Positions 1 through 8,976 of a stretch of 64,000 nt of DNA are shown one piece after another. The stretch lies in the NCBI RefSeq assembly GCF_947496775.1, contig NZ_CANMDU010000003.1, positions 1 through 64,000 on the forward strand. Reading direction: 5' to 3'. The notes under the pieces are model-generated. The model did no database searches and was not told the DNA's origin. It worked only from the letters and a program-made list of their open reading frames with translations. A program made the translations under genes and the position numbers. Source of the stretch: an uncultured Maribacter sp. Its GTDB lineage: Bacteria; Bacteroidota; Bacteroidia; Flavobacteriales; Flavobacteriaceae. The first letter of the stretch is position 1. Every line of letters begins with the position of its first letter.

Positions 1-417
1 TTTAAATATGTTAAGCAACAACAACTAAACAAGTCTCAATCCCGTCTCTCGATTTAAAAATTCTTTATGTTCAAATGCCTTCGTTTCCTAACAACATTCT
101 TACGCTTGTCTTTACAATATTTCAATGAACTCTAATACACTAACCAAAGCTAGCTTATTGTCTCGCCATTCAACTAATTCGCTTAGTGTTTTGCGGGCTG
201 CAAATGTACGCCTCTTTTTCTTTCCTGCAATGCCTTTTTTAAATTTATTTTGAAGTTTTTTTTCACCCCTTCAAAAAAGACTGTAAAACAGATACTTAGA
301 CCCTGAAAAAAACAATCGTTTTTTTTCTCATTTTTAAGAACATTACACGAAACTCTTTTAGTACCACAAAAAGAAACTTTCTCAGCATTAAAAAAGTAAG
401 TAAATACGTTCCGAGTA
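1..417. other. Gene-free left edge with leftward leader
   Basis: No convincing open frame is seen on either strand. The minus strand carries a consensus Bacteroidota promoter at 201-230, so this stretch looks like the leader of a transcript running off the left edge. The leader can fold: 7-base arms ACACTAA and TTAGTGT pair across about 38 bases near 139-190, and a small palindrome AAGCTAGCTT lies between them. Bases 231-417 are low-complexity AT-rich sequence downstream of the porin gene, with no clear terminator. Confidence 0.5.
201..230 (-). promoter_or_regulatory. Leftward promoter, TTG-N19-TACATTTG
   Basis: On the minus strand the -33 element TTG (228-230) and the -7 element TACATTTG (201-208) are 19 bases apart, matching the Bacteroidota sigma-A consensus. 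The bases just after it (CAGCCCG) closely resemble those after the initiator-tRNA promoter at 39538-39568 (CAGTCCG). That suggests a stable RNA operon to the left, but the product is outside the window. Confidence 0.6.
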
Positions 418-2406
418 CTAAGAAAAGAAGTTCCAAACTAACCCAAAACGAATAACAAAATCTCTGTACGGATAGTTAGGAGCTGCATAAAAATTATTGG
501 TCTTACTAAATAAAGAATTAAAATGTTCCGCTTTTAGATAAATTCTCGTTTGCTGCACCTTTGCATTTATGAAAAAATCTAACAATGGATATGCTCCAAA
601 TTCTTCGTTGTTCTGAATATAAAATTCCCCCATAAGCGGATTATAAGCGTCCATATTATAAGAACTAAAGTATTTAAATGTAACTCCAGTTTGTATAAAC
701 ATTGCTTTTTCAAAAACGTCGGAAGAAAAGTATATGGTATTCCTAGTTACTAAGCTGGGGACATTTAGGACATCATTAGATTGAGCTACGTTCTGATACA
801 TTAAGGTATTATTAAGAGCAAACTTCCCTACTTTAATTTCCTTACTGTATTTAATTTTTAAATGATTTACACTTTTGTCTTCTTGAAAGGGTCTTATGTT
901 TGCGTTTTCAGCTCCTTCAACAAATTCCGCATCTGGGTCTACTTTAAAGAAGGTATAGTTACCTACGGTTGTAATATCCGCTTCAACATTTCCCCATTTT
1001 TTAGAGGTAAATTTAAAGTTTAGATTATTAACTCTTTCTTTTTTAAAATCTGTATTAAGCCAATTGTAATTAATATACTCACTTTGGTATAATAAAAAAT
1101 TATAATCCGGCATTCTAGAGGAAGAATGAAATCCAAAATTTATTTTATTATTTGAATCAAAGCTATAACCTGCGGAAGCATTAATACTTTGGCCTGTTAA
1201 ATCTCCTATTAATGTATACTTTATATCGGCATCAACATTAAAACCTCCTATCTCTTTTTGATAAGTACCTCCCAAACTAATTTCCTCTCCTTTTAATTGA
1301 TAGGGTATTGTTTGCGCATCTGTGATAAACAAGCTATTAAAATAATAGTTATAATTATAAAGGCTTATATTTCCTTGCAACATCCCCAATGTAGCATTAT
1401 AAAACTGCACATTAGCTTCATTGTACATTGTTTTAAGACTTGCCTTATCATCAATCCCAGGTAACACTGCATCTCCAAAAAAATCATTTTTCGCTACTTG
1501 TGCAAATTGATAATACTTTGTTTCGTAATTAAATTGATGCCCTATCGCCAAAGATGTTTTTTCTATTCTACTAGAATCTTTCCTTTTTCTTAATAACTTA
1601 TATTTATGATCTAAGTAATAGCGTTTCCCCAATACTTTATTATTTGCATTAGTAAACATGACATCTAATCTTCCCCGATCCCTAAAATTGGGGTCTCTTG
1701 ATTCAAATTGCAATTCCGCATTTGAAAGCCCTCCATTTTCTTCTGTTTTAATATCCTGCGCTGCTATATGCGCTCTTAAAAAATAACGATAGTTTGGGGA
1801 AGTATAATTTGTTGTCATTTTAAAATTACCCGACTCTGCTTGGTTTATCTGGTATTTACCTAAAGATCTAAAACCCTTAAAACCAATAGAAAAATTTAAT
1901 CTTCTAGAGGTATTAAAAGTAAGCATAGCATCTAATAACTGCCCTTGTTCAAAAGTGGTTTTAAAAAATAAATCGGTCATTGGAGTAGCTACATTGTAGT
2001 ATTTTATATCTTCTACTTCCGCATAATTAAAATGTTTTGCTTTTGCACCTAGACCTGGATATAGTGTTGCTCTATTAAAATTAACTCCTAATTTATTATA
2101 GGGTTGACCAACATTTGCAAAAGGCATTAACTCAAAATCATCTTTCCTTAAGTAATTATATCTATATTCTTTCTTAATGGTTAATGTTGTATCTAAATAA
2201 GTGGTGTCTCTTGCATGCGTAATAATTTTATAATCTTTTATGGTAACACCGAGTGTATCGCCTTTTTTTGATGACTTTACGCCTTTAGGCTTTAGCCCTA
2301 TTTTTTTAAGTACAGTGTCGTTTTGTTTTAAAAACGGAATAGAATCTTTCTGAGCAGAAACTATAGAAAAAGAACAAACTAAAAAGAAAAGAAGGAAATA
2401 TTTCAT
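418..2406 (-). CDS. Putative outer-membrane porin (Porin_10-like)
   Basis: 662 aa with a signal peptide of about 18 residues ending SIVSAQ. The rest alternates polar and aromatic/hydrophobic residues as expected for a many-stranded outer-membrane beta-barrel, and it ends in an aromatic residue close to the terminus (FGLVWNFFS), a usual barrel-assembly signal. Length and the early LRKDDFELMPFANVGQ segment fit the Bacteroidota 'putative porin' family (Porin_10), which I recognise by character rather than by search. The substrate is unknown. It stands alone: its start is divergent from RNase HII, with a TAnnTTTG element 18 bases upstream of the ATG. Confidence 0.8.
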   Translation of the reverse strand: MKYFLLFFLVCSFSIVSAQKDSIPFLKQNDTVLKKIGLKPKGVKSSKKGDTLGVTIKDYKIITHARDTTYLDTTLTIKKEYRYNYLRKDDFELMPFANVGQPYNKLGVNFNRATLYPGLGAKAKHFNYAEVEDIKYYNVATPMTDLFFKTTFEQGQLLDAMLTFNTSRRLNFSIGFKGFRSLGKYQINQAESGNFKMTTNYTSPNYRYFLRAHIAAQDIKTEENGGLSNAELQFESRDPNFRDRGRLDVMFTNANNKVLGKRYYLDHKYKLLRKRKDSSRIEKTSLAIGHQFNYETKYYQFAQVAKNDFFGDAVLPGIDDKASLKTMYNEANVQFYNATLGMLQGNISLYNYNYYFNSLFITDAQTIPYQLKGEEISLGGTYQKEIGGFNVDADIKYTLIGDLTGQSINASAGYSFDSNNKINFGFHSSSRMPDYNFLLYQSEYINYNWLNTDFKKERVNNLNFKFTSKKWGNVEADITTVGNYTFFKVDPDAEFVEGAENANIRPFQEDKSVNHLKIKYSKEIKVGKFALNNTLMYQNVAQSNDVLNVPSLVTRNTIYFSSDVFEKAMFIQTGVTFKYFSSYNMDAYNPLMGEFYIQNNEEFGAYPLLDFFINAKVQQTRIYLKAEHFNSLFSKTNNFYAAPNYPYRDFVIRFGLVWNFFS

Positions 2407-2423
2407 AGTATAACTTACAATTG

Positions 2424-2431
2424 CAAAGTTA
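2424..2431 (-). promoter_or_regulatory. -7 promoter element TAACTTTG for the porin gene
   Basis: On the minus strand TAACTTTG lies 17 bases before the porin ATG and matches TAnnTTTG exactly. No TTG is seen at the expected -33 position, so this is a one-box match only. Confidence 0.4.
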
Positions 2432-2557
2432 ATTTTTTTGTTCCTAATGAAATGTGAAAGTTTTAACTCATATTAAAATTATTCTTATTTACGCTTTAAA
2501 ATTCCCCCTCTTGTTAGTATTTTAGTACTGTTTAACGCTAAACTCAATCAACTTCTT

Positions 2558-3154
2558 TTGCTTACTAATATTTATAAATTTCACGATGAAATAGGAACAG
2601 ACGAAGCCGGAAGAGGATGTTTAGCTGGCCCTGTAACTGCTGCAGCCATAGTACTTCCTATGGGGTTTTCTAATTCTATTTTAAATGATTCTAAACAATT
2701 ATCCGAAAAAAAGCGCGTGAAATTGCGCCCTGTTATTGAGTCTTCCTGTATATCCTATGCTGTTGCGCATGTTTTTCCTGAAAAAATTGATGAAATAAAT
2801 ATATTAAATGCCTCTATACTGGCCATGCACAAATCTATTGACCAACTACAAACACTTTCTGAATTTATTATAGTGGATGGTAATAAATTTAAGCAATACA
2901 AACATTTTAGCCACGAGTGCATTATTAAAGGAGATAGTAAGTATATGCGTATTGCCGCTGCATCCGTTCTAGCGAAAACCTATAGAGATGATTATATGGA
3001 TAAAATCCATGAAGAATTCCCAATGTATAACTGGAAGAAGAACAAAGGCTATCCCACAAAAGAGCACAGAGAAGCAATACGACAATATGGTATTACGAAA
3101 TACCACAGAAAAAGTTTTAGACAATTACCAGAACAGGATACGCTAAAACCTTAA
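2558..3154 (+). CDS. rnhB: Ribonuclease HII
   Basis: 198 aa. It cleaves the RNA strand of RNA-DNA hybrids and removes misincorporated ribonucleotides. The family signature [13 protein letters not shown] is at residues 13-25. The four acidic catalytic positions are visible as D15, E16, D107 (in IIVDGNK) and D144 (TYRDD), with KGD at 124-126. Length is normal for the family. There is no in-frame ATG before the DEAGRG motif: TTG at 2558 is the best start, and the frame stays open further upstream (including CTG and GTA codons), so the exact start is uncertain. The lipoprotein gene follows after 30 bases. Confidence 0.95.
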   Translation: MLTNIYKFHDEIGTDEAGRGCLAGPVTAAAIVLPMGFSNSILNDSKQLSEKKRVKLRPVIESSCISYAVAHVFPEKIDEINILNASILAMHKSIDQLQTLSEFIIVDGNKFKQYKHFSHECIIKGDSKYMRIAAASVLAKTYRDDYMDKIHEEFPMYNWKKNKGYPTKEHREAIRQYGITKYHRKSFRQLPEQDTLKP

Positions 3155-3160
3155 AAATTT

Positions 3161-3168
3161 TAACTTTG
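3161..3168 (+). promoter_or_regulatory. -7 promoter element TAACTTTG
   Basis: An exact TAnnTTTG match lies between the rnhB stop and the lipoprotein ATG at 3185. No TTG is visible about 20 bases upstream, so the promoter is tentative. It suggests the lipoprotein gene need not depend on read-through from rnhB. Confidence 0.35.
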
Positions 3169-3184
3169 CTATAAAGCACTTCTA

Positions 3185-5647
3185 ATGAAATTTAAAATAT
3201 TAATTGCACTTCTGGTTGTACTAGTTTACAGTTGTACTACGGACACTAAAACATCGAGCTCTTTAGTTCATTATGTTCCAGAAAATACTGCTTTTGTCAT
3301 TAGAATAAACAATCTAGATTCTTTAAAAAATCAGTTAAACAGAAATACCATAATTTCTAAAATTAAGCCTTGGGGAAATTATGAAAATATAGTTTCTAAA
3401 ATTGCCCTTCTAAAACATCTTAAAGAAAATAATAAAGGCTTATTATGCTTTTCTGAATTAGGTAAAGAAAAATTTGAGTTTACCTATATTACATCTCCTC
3501 AAAAAAATATAGTGGTTATAGATAGTGCCATAACACATAGAACAGAAACCATAGCATATGAAAATCAAGAAATAAAAAAGATAACCATTGCTGACGCATC
3601 CTACTATCTATATCATACAAATAACAGTTCCTTCTTAAGTTCTTCGGAAGTATTGATAGAAAACCTAATTAGGAACCAAAAAAAAACAAATACAAACCCT
3701 ATTTTGCATAGGCTTTACACTATGTCTAATGCTAATAAATCTGCTAGCATATTTATAAATTTAAAAAAAGCTAGTTCTATTATTAACCCTTTATTAAAAA
3801 AGGAATCTTCCTTAAAAATTGCGCAATTTGCAGATTGGGTTTCTTTAGATTTAAAACTAAGTGCCAATAGTCTAAATTTTAATGGAATAAGTATTACTAG
3901 CGATTCTGTTCCAAATTACCTTAATCTTTTTAAGAACACTAATCCTATAAATAATAGGACTTCGGAATTAGCTCCTTTACATTCTGATGCTATACAATCT
4001 TACACTTTTGATGATTATTCTGCATTCGCCAAAAATCAACAGAATTTTCTTGATCGCTCATCCCCAATGGATTCTTTGTTTAATACAGTCGAAGAAATTG
4101 GATACATTCACATCAACAATCAAAAGGCTATTTTAATAAATACTTATGGTGCAGAAAATATTTATGATTACTTAAATGCAAACAAAAAAGAATCTTACGA
4201 CTATCAAGGAAGTGAGATTTTAGAACTTAGCAATTCTACCCTATTAAACAATGCTCTTTCTCCTGTTGTAAAGGAATACAAAGCTATTTTTTGTTCTATC
4301 ATAGAAAATGCCTTTGTATTTGCTCCGAACAAAGATCTTATACAAACCATCATTAACAATTATAAAAATGGAGCCACTTTTAATAAAACCGCACTTTTTT
4401 CTTCTAGCAACACCATTTTAGCAGAAGAATCTTCAACTTTATATTTGTCTGGCGCAAAAAATTTAGAACATATTCTTAAAAAACATGCCACTGAAACTGT
4501 TTATAAGGATTTTAAAAAGTCTGACTTTTCGAAATATGCTTTTGTACTTCAAACTGCTGTTGATGCAAATTTTCATCATACTAACTTGAACATACTTCCG
4601 ATAAAAAAAGAAGAGAATACTAGTATTGTATCCCCCCTATTTTCTCTTCAATTAGATAATGAGATTACCAGTAAACCTCAATTTGTAACGAACCATGTTA
4701 CCAAAAAGAAAGAAATTTTGGTACAGGATATTAACAATGTACTTTATCTAATTTCTGACACAGGTCTTGTTATATGGAAAAAAGAACTACAAAACCCTAT
4801 TCAAGGGAAAGTACGCCAAGTAGACCTCTATAAAAATGGTCGTTTACAATTAGCTTTTACCACTACCAATCAATTTATGATTTTAGACAGAAATGGGAAA
4901 GAAGTTGCTCCTTTTTCGATGAGTTTTGATGGTGGTAATCTTAATCCTTTAGCTGTTTTTGACTATGAGAAGAAAAAAGAATATCGTTTCCTAGTTACGC
5001 AAGGAAAAAAGATTTTTATGTATAATTCTAAAGGAGAAATTGTCAAGGGTTTTAAATTAACAAAAACTAAAGAAAACATAATAGCAGCACCTAAACATTT
5101 TGTTATAAAAAACAAAGATTACCTCGTTTTTAAATTGGAAAACGGAAATCTTAAAATAGTAAATAGAGTTGGTAAAGATCGTGTGAAAGTGAAAAACAAA
5201 ATAGCTTTTTCTGAAAATGAGATTTATGTTTACAAAGACCGCTTTAATCTTTCCGATATGGACGGAAACTTACACCAAATAAATACAGAAGGTAAGGACT
5301 CTAAAACAGCATTATCTCTTGTTAAAGATCATGGTTTAGTTACAACTTCTAGAACTTTGGTTTATATGAATGATAACACCATTAGCATTAAAGGTAAAAA
5401 GGTGGAATTAGATTTAGGAGTTTATAATAAACCTCAAATATTTCTGATTCATAACAAAATGTATATTGGAGTAACGGATATTCAAAACCAAAACATTTAC
5501 TTGTTCGATAGCCAAGCAAACCTACTTCCTAATTTTCCTATTTTTGGAACAAGTGCCATAGATTTAATAGATATGGATGGTGATAAAAAGCCTGAATTGG
5601 TCACTAAAGACAATGACAATTCTATTGTGGTGTATAAAATTCATTGA
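3185..5647 (+). CDS. Large predicted lipoprotein, beta-propeller-like C-terminus
   Basis: 820 aa. A lipoprotein signal is clear: a hydrophobic stretch (ILIALLVVLVYSC) with Cys17 followed by TTDTK. The first ~480 residues contain DUF3352-like phrases (HYVPENTAFVIRINN near 29-43) as in surface lipoproteins of unknown function. From about residue 490 the sequence turns into short repeated strands of the type 'LYLISDTGLVIWKKEL', 'MILDRNGKEV', 'IFMYNSKGEIV', which read like blades of a PQQ/FG-GAP-type propeller, ending in an Asp-rich DMDGDKKPELVT motif like those that bind calcium. No enzyme motif is seen and the function is unknown. It lies directly after rnhB. Confidence 0.75.
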   Translation: MKFKILIALLVVLVYSCTTDTKTSSSLVHYVPENTAFVIRINNLDSLKNQLNRNTIISKIKPWGNYENIVSKIALLKHLKENNKGLLCFSELGKEKFEFTYITSPQKNIVVIDSAITHRTETIAYENQEIKKITIADASYYLYHTNNSSFLSSSEVLIENLIRNQKKTNTNPILHRLYTMSNANKSASIFINLKKASSIINPLLKKESSLKIAQFADWVSLDLKLSANSLNFNGISITSDSVPNYLNLFKNTNPINNRTSELAPLHSDAIQSYTFDDYSAFAKNQQNFLDRSSPMDSLFNTVEEIGYIHINNQKAILINTYGAENIYDYLNANKKESYDYQGSEILELSNSTLLNNALSPVVKEYKAIFCSIIENAFVFAPNKDLIQTIINNYKNGATFNKTALFSSSNTILAEESSTLYLSGAKNLEHILKKHATETVYKDFKKSDFSKYAFVLQTAVDANFHHTNLNILPIKKEENTSIVSPLFSLQLDNEITSKPQFVTNHVTKKKEILVQDINNVLYLISDTGLVIWKKELQNPIQGKVRQVDLYKNGRLQLAFTTTNQFMILDRNGKEVAPFSMSFDGGNLNPLAVFDYEKKKEYRFLVTQGKKIFMYNSKGEIVKGFKLTKTKENIIAAPKHFVIKNKDYLVFKLENGNLKIVNRVGKDRVKVKNKIAFSENEIYVYKDRFNLSDMDGNLHQINTEGKDSKTALSLVKDHGLVTTSRTLVYMNDNTISIKGKKVELDLGVYNKPQIFLIHNKMYIGVTDIQNQNIYLFDSQANLLPNFPIFGTSAIDLIDMDGDKKPELVTKDNDNSIVVYKIH

Positions 5648-5772
5648 TTTATTCTACCAATTATACATATTTTATTACCAGAAACACAAGATAGTCTTCC
5701 GCGAGCAAATAAAAGTATTTTTTTAATGTTAACCTTTGTATTTTGTTTGCTATTAATAAGTAAACAACACAG

Positions 5773-7092
5773 ATGAAAACAACAAAAAGTCTCTTAAAAC
5801 TTATTCTTACTATACTAAGTATATGTTTATTCTCTATAAACGCTCAAGCTCAGTTTTTAAAGAAGTTAGGAAAGAGAGCAGAAAAAGCTGCTGAAAGAGC
5901 TGTAGAAAAAAGAATAGAAAAAGAAACTGAACAAAAAACAGACCAAGCATTAGATAGTATTTTTGAACCTGGAACTAAGAAAAAGAAAGCTCCAAAGAAG
6001 AAAAAACAAACGAAAACAAACCAAGATGCCTCCTCTGAAAATTCTTCTGAAATTAGCATCCAAAGTTCTTCTTCTGACTCGGCCATTGAAGTATATAGAA
6101 AGTTTGATTTTGTCCCAGGAGACAAGGTGCTTTTGTATGATGATTTAGCCAATGATTTTCCTGGTGATTTTCCTGCAAAGTGGAATAGTAATGGTAGTGG
6201 AGAAGTGGTTACTATGGGAGAAAATCGTGATAAATGGATGGAACTAAAATCTGGGCGCGGCACATACTATATTCCAGATACTCCAGATTTACCAGAAGAG
6301 TTTACTATTGAATTTGATTTTTTAACAACGGGATTAGATAACAAAACATCTTCTACCACTACTTTTGGCATTTATTTAGATGATAATAACGGTTTTACCA
6401 CTAAAAAAAATACGGCTATAATAGAAATTCCAATGTGCCAGTTTATAGATATAGGAATGGTTATAGAATCCTGGAGCAATGGAAAAAGAACCATGCGAAA
6501 TTCATTAGATATGGATATTCGTAAAACCATACAAAAGGAGTCTCATATTTCTATGGCAATTAATAAACAGCGTGTTCGCTTATGGATTAATGAAACTAAG
6601 TATGTAGATATTCCAAGATTACTACCAAATACAAATATTACATCTGTTAAGTTTTCTCCGTTTAATTTTAGAGATGGCGTGGATAAAGTTTTTATTAGAA
6701 ACTTAAAAATTGCAGAAGGTGGTGTAGATTTACGAAGAAAACTAATTGCAGAAGGAAAAATATCAACCAATGGTATTTTGTTTGATAGTGGCTCTGCTAC
6801 TATACAACCACAGTCTATGGGGATAATTCGTCAAATATATCAGGTAATGGCACAAGAAAACAATTTAAATTTAAAAATTGTTGGTCATACCGATTCTGAT
6901 GGAAATGCGGAAAACAACTTAAAACTATCTAAAAAACGAGCAGAAGCCATAAAAAATGCTCTAGTGAATATTTACAGTATTACACCTAATAGGTTAACTA
7001 CAGAAGGAAAAGGAGCTTCTGAACCAGTAGGTGACAATGCAACTAATCCCGGCAAAGCCCAAAACAGAAGAGTAGAATTTATAAAGCAATAA
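5773..7092 (+). CDS. OmpA-family protein with coiled-coil and LamG-like region
   Basis: 439 aa. The signal peptide ends near SINAQAQ. Residues ~28-60 are a charged amphipathic helix rich in KR/E (coiled-coil-like), followed by a Lys/Ser-rich linker. Residues ~115-315 resemble a concanavalin/LamG-type beta-sandwich. Residues ~325-439 form a C-terminal OmpA domain: ILFDSGSATIQP, VGHTDSDG and the terminal NRRVEF motif are present, so binding to peptidoglycan is expected. The TapB-like gene follows after 21 bases, so the two probably share a transcript. The N-terminal helix may mediate oligomerisation (inference). Confidence 0.85.
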   Translation: MKTTKSLLKLILTILSICLFSINAQAQFLKKLGKRAEKAAERAVEKRIEKETEQKTDQALDSIFEPGTKKKKAPKKKKQTKTNQDASSENSSEISIQSSSSDSAIEVYRKFDFVPGDKVLLYDDLANDFPGDFPAKWNSNGSGEVVTMGENRDKWMELKSGRGTYYIPDTPDLPEEFTIEFDFLTTGLDNKTSSTTTFGIYLDDNNGFTTKKNTAIIEIPMCQFIDIGMVIESWSNGKRTMRNSLDMDIRKTIQKESHISMAINKQRVRLWINETKYVDIPRLLPNTNITSVKFSPFNFRDGVDKVFIRNLKIAEGGVDLRRKLIAEGKISTNGILFDSGSATIQPQSMGIIRQIYQVMAQENNLNLKIVGHTDSDGNAENNLKLSKKRAEAIKNALVNIYSITPNRLTTEGKGASEPVGDNATNPGKAQNRRVEFIKQ

Positions 7093-7113
7093 TAAACAAC
7101 TAAACGTACCAAA

Positions 7114-7809
7114 ATGAAAAATATAGTAACCCTTTTAATTTGTTCTCTTTTTAGTATAGGATTATGCGCCCAAGATGGCTGCAGTAAATATTACCCCATG
7201 AAAGAGGGCTCTTCTTTTGAGTATACTAATTATAACAAAAAAGGAAAAGTAGAAGGAATTACCACCTACAATACCTCCTCTGTTTCCTCGGAAGGTGCTG
7301 CTACAAAAGCAACTTTAAATTTAACTTTAAGCGATAAAAAAGGAAAGGAAAATTATAACACAAGCTACACCTATACTTGCGAGAATAATATGGTAAGCAT
7401 TGACTATAAGTCTTTATTCCCTGCGGCTATGATGAAACAGTATGAAAGCATGGGAATGAAAATGGAAATATCAGGGAATGATATTGAAGTTCCTAATAAT
7501 CTAGAAGTTGGTAAAGAACTTAAAGACGCCAATGTTACTATTAATATGAATATGAGTGGTATGAACATGTCTGTATCTGTGGATATGACTAATCGTAAGG
7601 TTCTAGCTAAAGAAAGTGTAACCACAGTTGCAGGAACGTATACTTGTTATGTAGTATCAGAGAATACTACTTCTAAAACCATGGGAGCTACTATAGAAAT
7701 GTCTTCTAAATTATGGCTAGCAGAAGGTGTGGGTATGGTAAAGCAAGAAACCTATAAAAAGAATGGTGATTTAATAAGTAAAACTGTACTGACCAAATTC
7801 AGTAATTAA
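7114..7809 (+). CDS. TapB-like secreted protein
   Basis: 231 aa with a signal peptide (cleavage near LCAQ). The YYPMKEGSSFEYTNYNKKGK opening and the LWLAEGVGMVKQETYKKNG ending are typical of the DUF3108/TapB-like beta-rich periplasmic family seen in Bacteroidota. The middle is rich in Met (MNMSGMNMS). No catalytic motif is seen. It lies 21 bases behind the OmpA-family gene and is probably co-transcribed, which suggests a cell-envelope role. Family assignment is by pattern and is moderately secure. Confidence 0.7.
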   Translation: MKNIVTLLICSLFSIGLCAQDGCSKYYPMKEGSSFEYTNYNKKGKVEGITTYNTSSVSSEGAATKATLNLTLSDKKGKENYNTSYTYTCENNMVSIDYKSLFPAAMMKQYESMGMKMEISGNDIEVPNNLEVGKELKDANVTINMNMSGMNMSVSVDMTNRKVLAKESVTTVAGTYTCYVVSENTTSKTMGATIEMSSKLWLAEGVGMVKQETYKKNGDLISKTVLTKFSN

Positions 7810-7917
7810 ATAAAAAATAGTATCTTTAATAGATTACAAGTCATTGTTTTGAGATTCAAAGTCATCTTTTTTTAACTGTCCATTATTCAAAGATTACTTT
7901 GTTTCTCGAAATGATAT

Positions 7918-8616
7918 TTATTTTAGCTCCGCTTCAAACAAAACCTTAAAATGTTTTAGGAGTTTTTCTTTTACCTCTTCCATAGAAACTTCTTTTTGTC
8001 CTAATTCTACATTTAAAGAAGTAACTGCTTTATCTTTTATTCCACAAGGAATCATTAAATCAAAATAGCCTAAATCTGTATTTACATTTAAAGCAAAACC
8101 ATGCATAGTTACCCAACGGCTAGCACGTACGCCCATTGCACATATTTTACGCGCAAAAGGTGTTCCTACATCTAACCAAACTCCAGTTTCTCCCTTAGAA
8201 CGTTCTGCTTTTAACCCATATTCATGCAAGGTTAAAATTACCATTTCCTCTAATAAACGCAGATATTTATGTATGTCTGTAAAAAAATTATCTAAATCTA
8301 AAATGGGGTAGCCCACTATTTGTCCTGGGCCATGGTAGGTTATATCTCCACCTCTATTAATTTTATAAAAAGTAGCATTTTTTTCTTTAAGTTGCTTTTC
8401 ATCTACAAGCAAGTTTTGCATATCTCCGCTTTTACCTAAAGTATATACATGCGGGTGTTCTACAAAAAGAAAATGATTAGGGGTTACCAATTGGGCATCC
8501 TCTCTCCTATTCTTAATTTTAATATCTAAAGTTTCTTTAAAAATTTGCTCTTGGTACTCCCAAGTCTCTTTATAATCCTTTAGCCCTAAATCTTGTAAAA
8601 TAACCTCTTTATTCAT
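7918..8616 (-). CDS. lipB: Octanoyl-[ACP]:protein N-octanoyltransferase
   Basis: 232 aa. It transfers octanoate from acyl carrier protein to lipoyl domains, the first step of lipoate assembly. Seen in the sequence: RGGDITYHGPGQ (88-99), the catalytic lysine K157 (FARKICAMGVR) and the catalytic cysteine C191 in the MIPCGI motif. Length and domain order are normal. The Pmp3-type gene lies upstream in the same orientation after 54 bases. A TATCTTTG element sits at 8622-8629, only 5 bases from the ATG, so transcription could start at or near the start codon. Confidence 0.96.
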   Translation of the reverse strand: MNKEVILQDLGLKDYKETWEYQEQIFKETLDIKIKNRREDAQLVTPNHFLFVEHPHVYTLGKSGDMQNLLVDEKQLKEKNATFYKINRGGDITYHGPGQIVGYPILDLDNFFTDIHKYLRLLEEMVILTLHEYGLKAERSKGETGVWLDVGTPFARKICAMGVRASRWVTMHGFALNVNTDLGYFDLMIPCGIKDKAVTSLNVELGQKEVSMEEVKEKLLKHFKVLFEAELK

Positions 8617-8621
8617 TACTA

Positions 8622-8648
8622 CAAAGATACAAAGCTGCTAAGAAACAA
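8622..8648 (-). promoter_or_regulatory. Possible lipB promoter (TTG-N16-TATCTTTG)
   Basis: On the minus strand TATCTTTG (8622-8629) matches TAnnTTTG, and a TTG lies 16 bases upstream (8646-8648), slightly closer than the usual 17-21. Its nearness to the lipB ATG implies a very short or absent leader. Tentative. Confidence 0.35.
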
Positions 8649-8670
8649 TTATTAATACTAGTTTCTAAGT

Positions 8671-8826
8671 TTAGTTAGGATTATTTAAAATTACCAAAGC
8701 AGCAATTACTCCTGGCACCCAACCGCAAAAGGTGAGCAACAGAACAATTAAAAAAGAACCACAACCTTTTCCTATTACCGAGAGCGGTGGAAAAATAATG
8801 GCCAATAATACACGTAAAAAACTCAT
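8671..8826 (-). CDS. YqaE/Pmp3-family small membrane protein
   Basis: 51 aa, read directly from the minus strand (ATG at 8824-8826, TAA at 8671-8673). It shows the full Pmp3/YqaE pattern: a first hydrophobic helix with IIFPPLSVIGKGCG, a short loop, and a second helix with LTFCGWVPGVIAALVIL, ending in NNPN. The PP, GCG and GW(V/I)PG positions are the family hallmarks. Members sit in the inner membrane and are linked to membrane potential and stress. It lies between lipB and lysS with no close partner. Confidence 0.9.
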   Translation of the reverse strand: MSFLRVLLAIIFPPLSVIGKGCGSFLIVLLLTFCGWVPGVIAALVILNNPN

Positions 8827-8926
8827 TCTATTTTGATTTAATTTGATTGATGTACTTATTTGACGCTTATTTCCTTTAATTGTTACAAAGTAGGCTACTT
8901 TCTAACAACATTCTCTTTTTGCAAAA

Positions 8927-8957
8927 TTGATAGATTAGCCTAGACTACCTATATTTG
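8927..8957 (+). promoter_or_regulatory. lysS promoter, TTG-N20-TATATTTG
   Basis: TTG at 8927-8929 and TATATTTG at 8950-8957, with a 20-base spacer, match the Bacteroidota consensus in both boxes. The -7 box ends 19 bases before the lysS ATG. Confidence 0.7.
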
Positions 8958-8976
8958 CAGCCTTAATTATTTAGAT

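Noticed and set aside
5850-6263. Long antisense open frame over the OmpA-family gene
   Set aside because: It is the reverse frame of a real, domain-bearing gene; its Ser/Phe-rich sequence is what a Lys/Glu-rich coding strand yields when read backwards.
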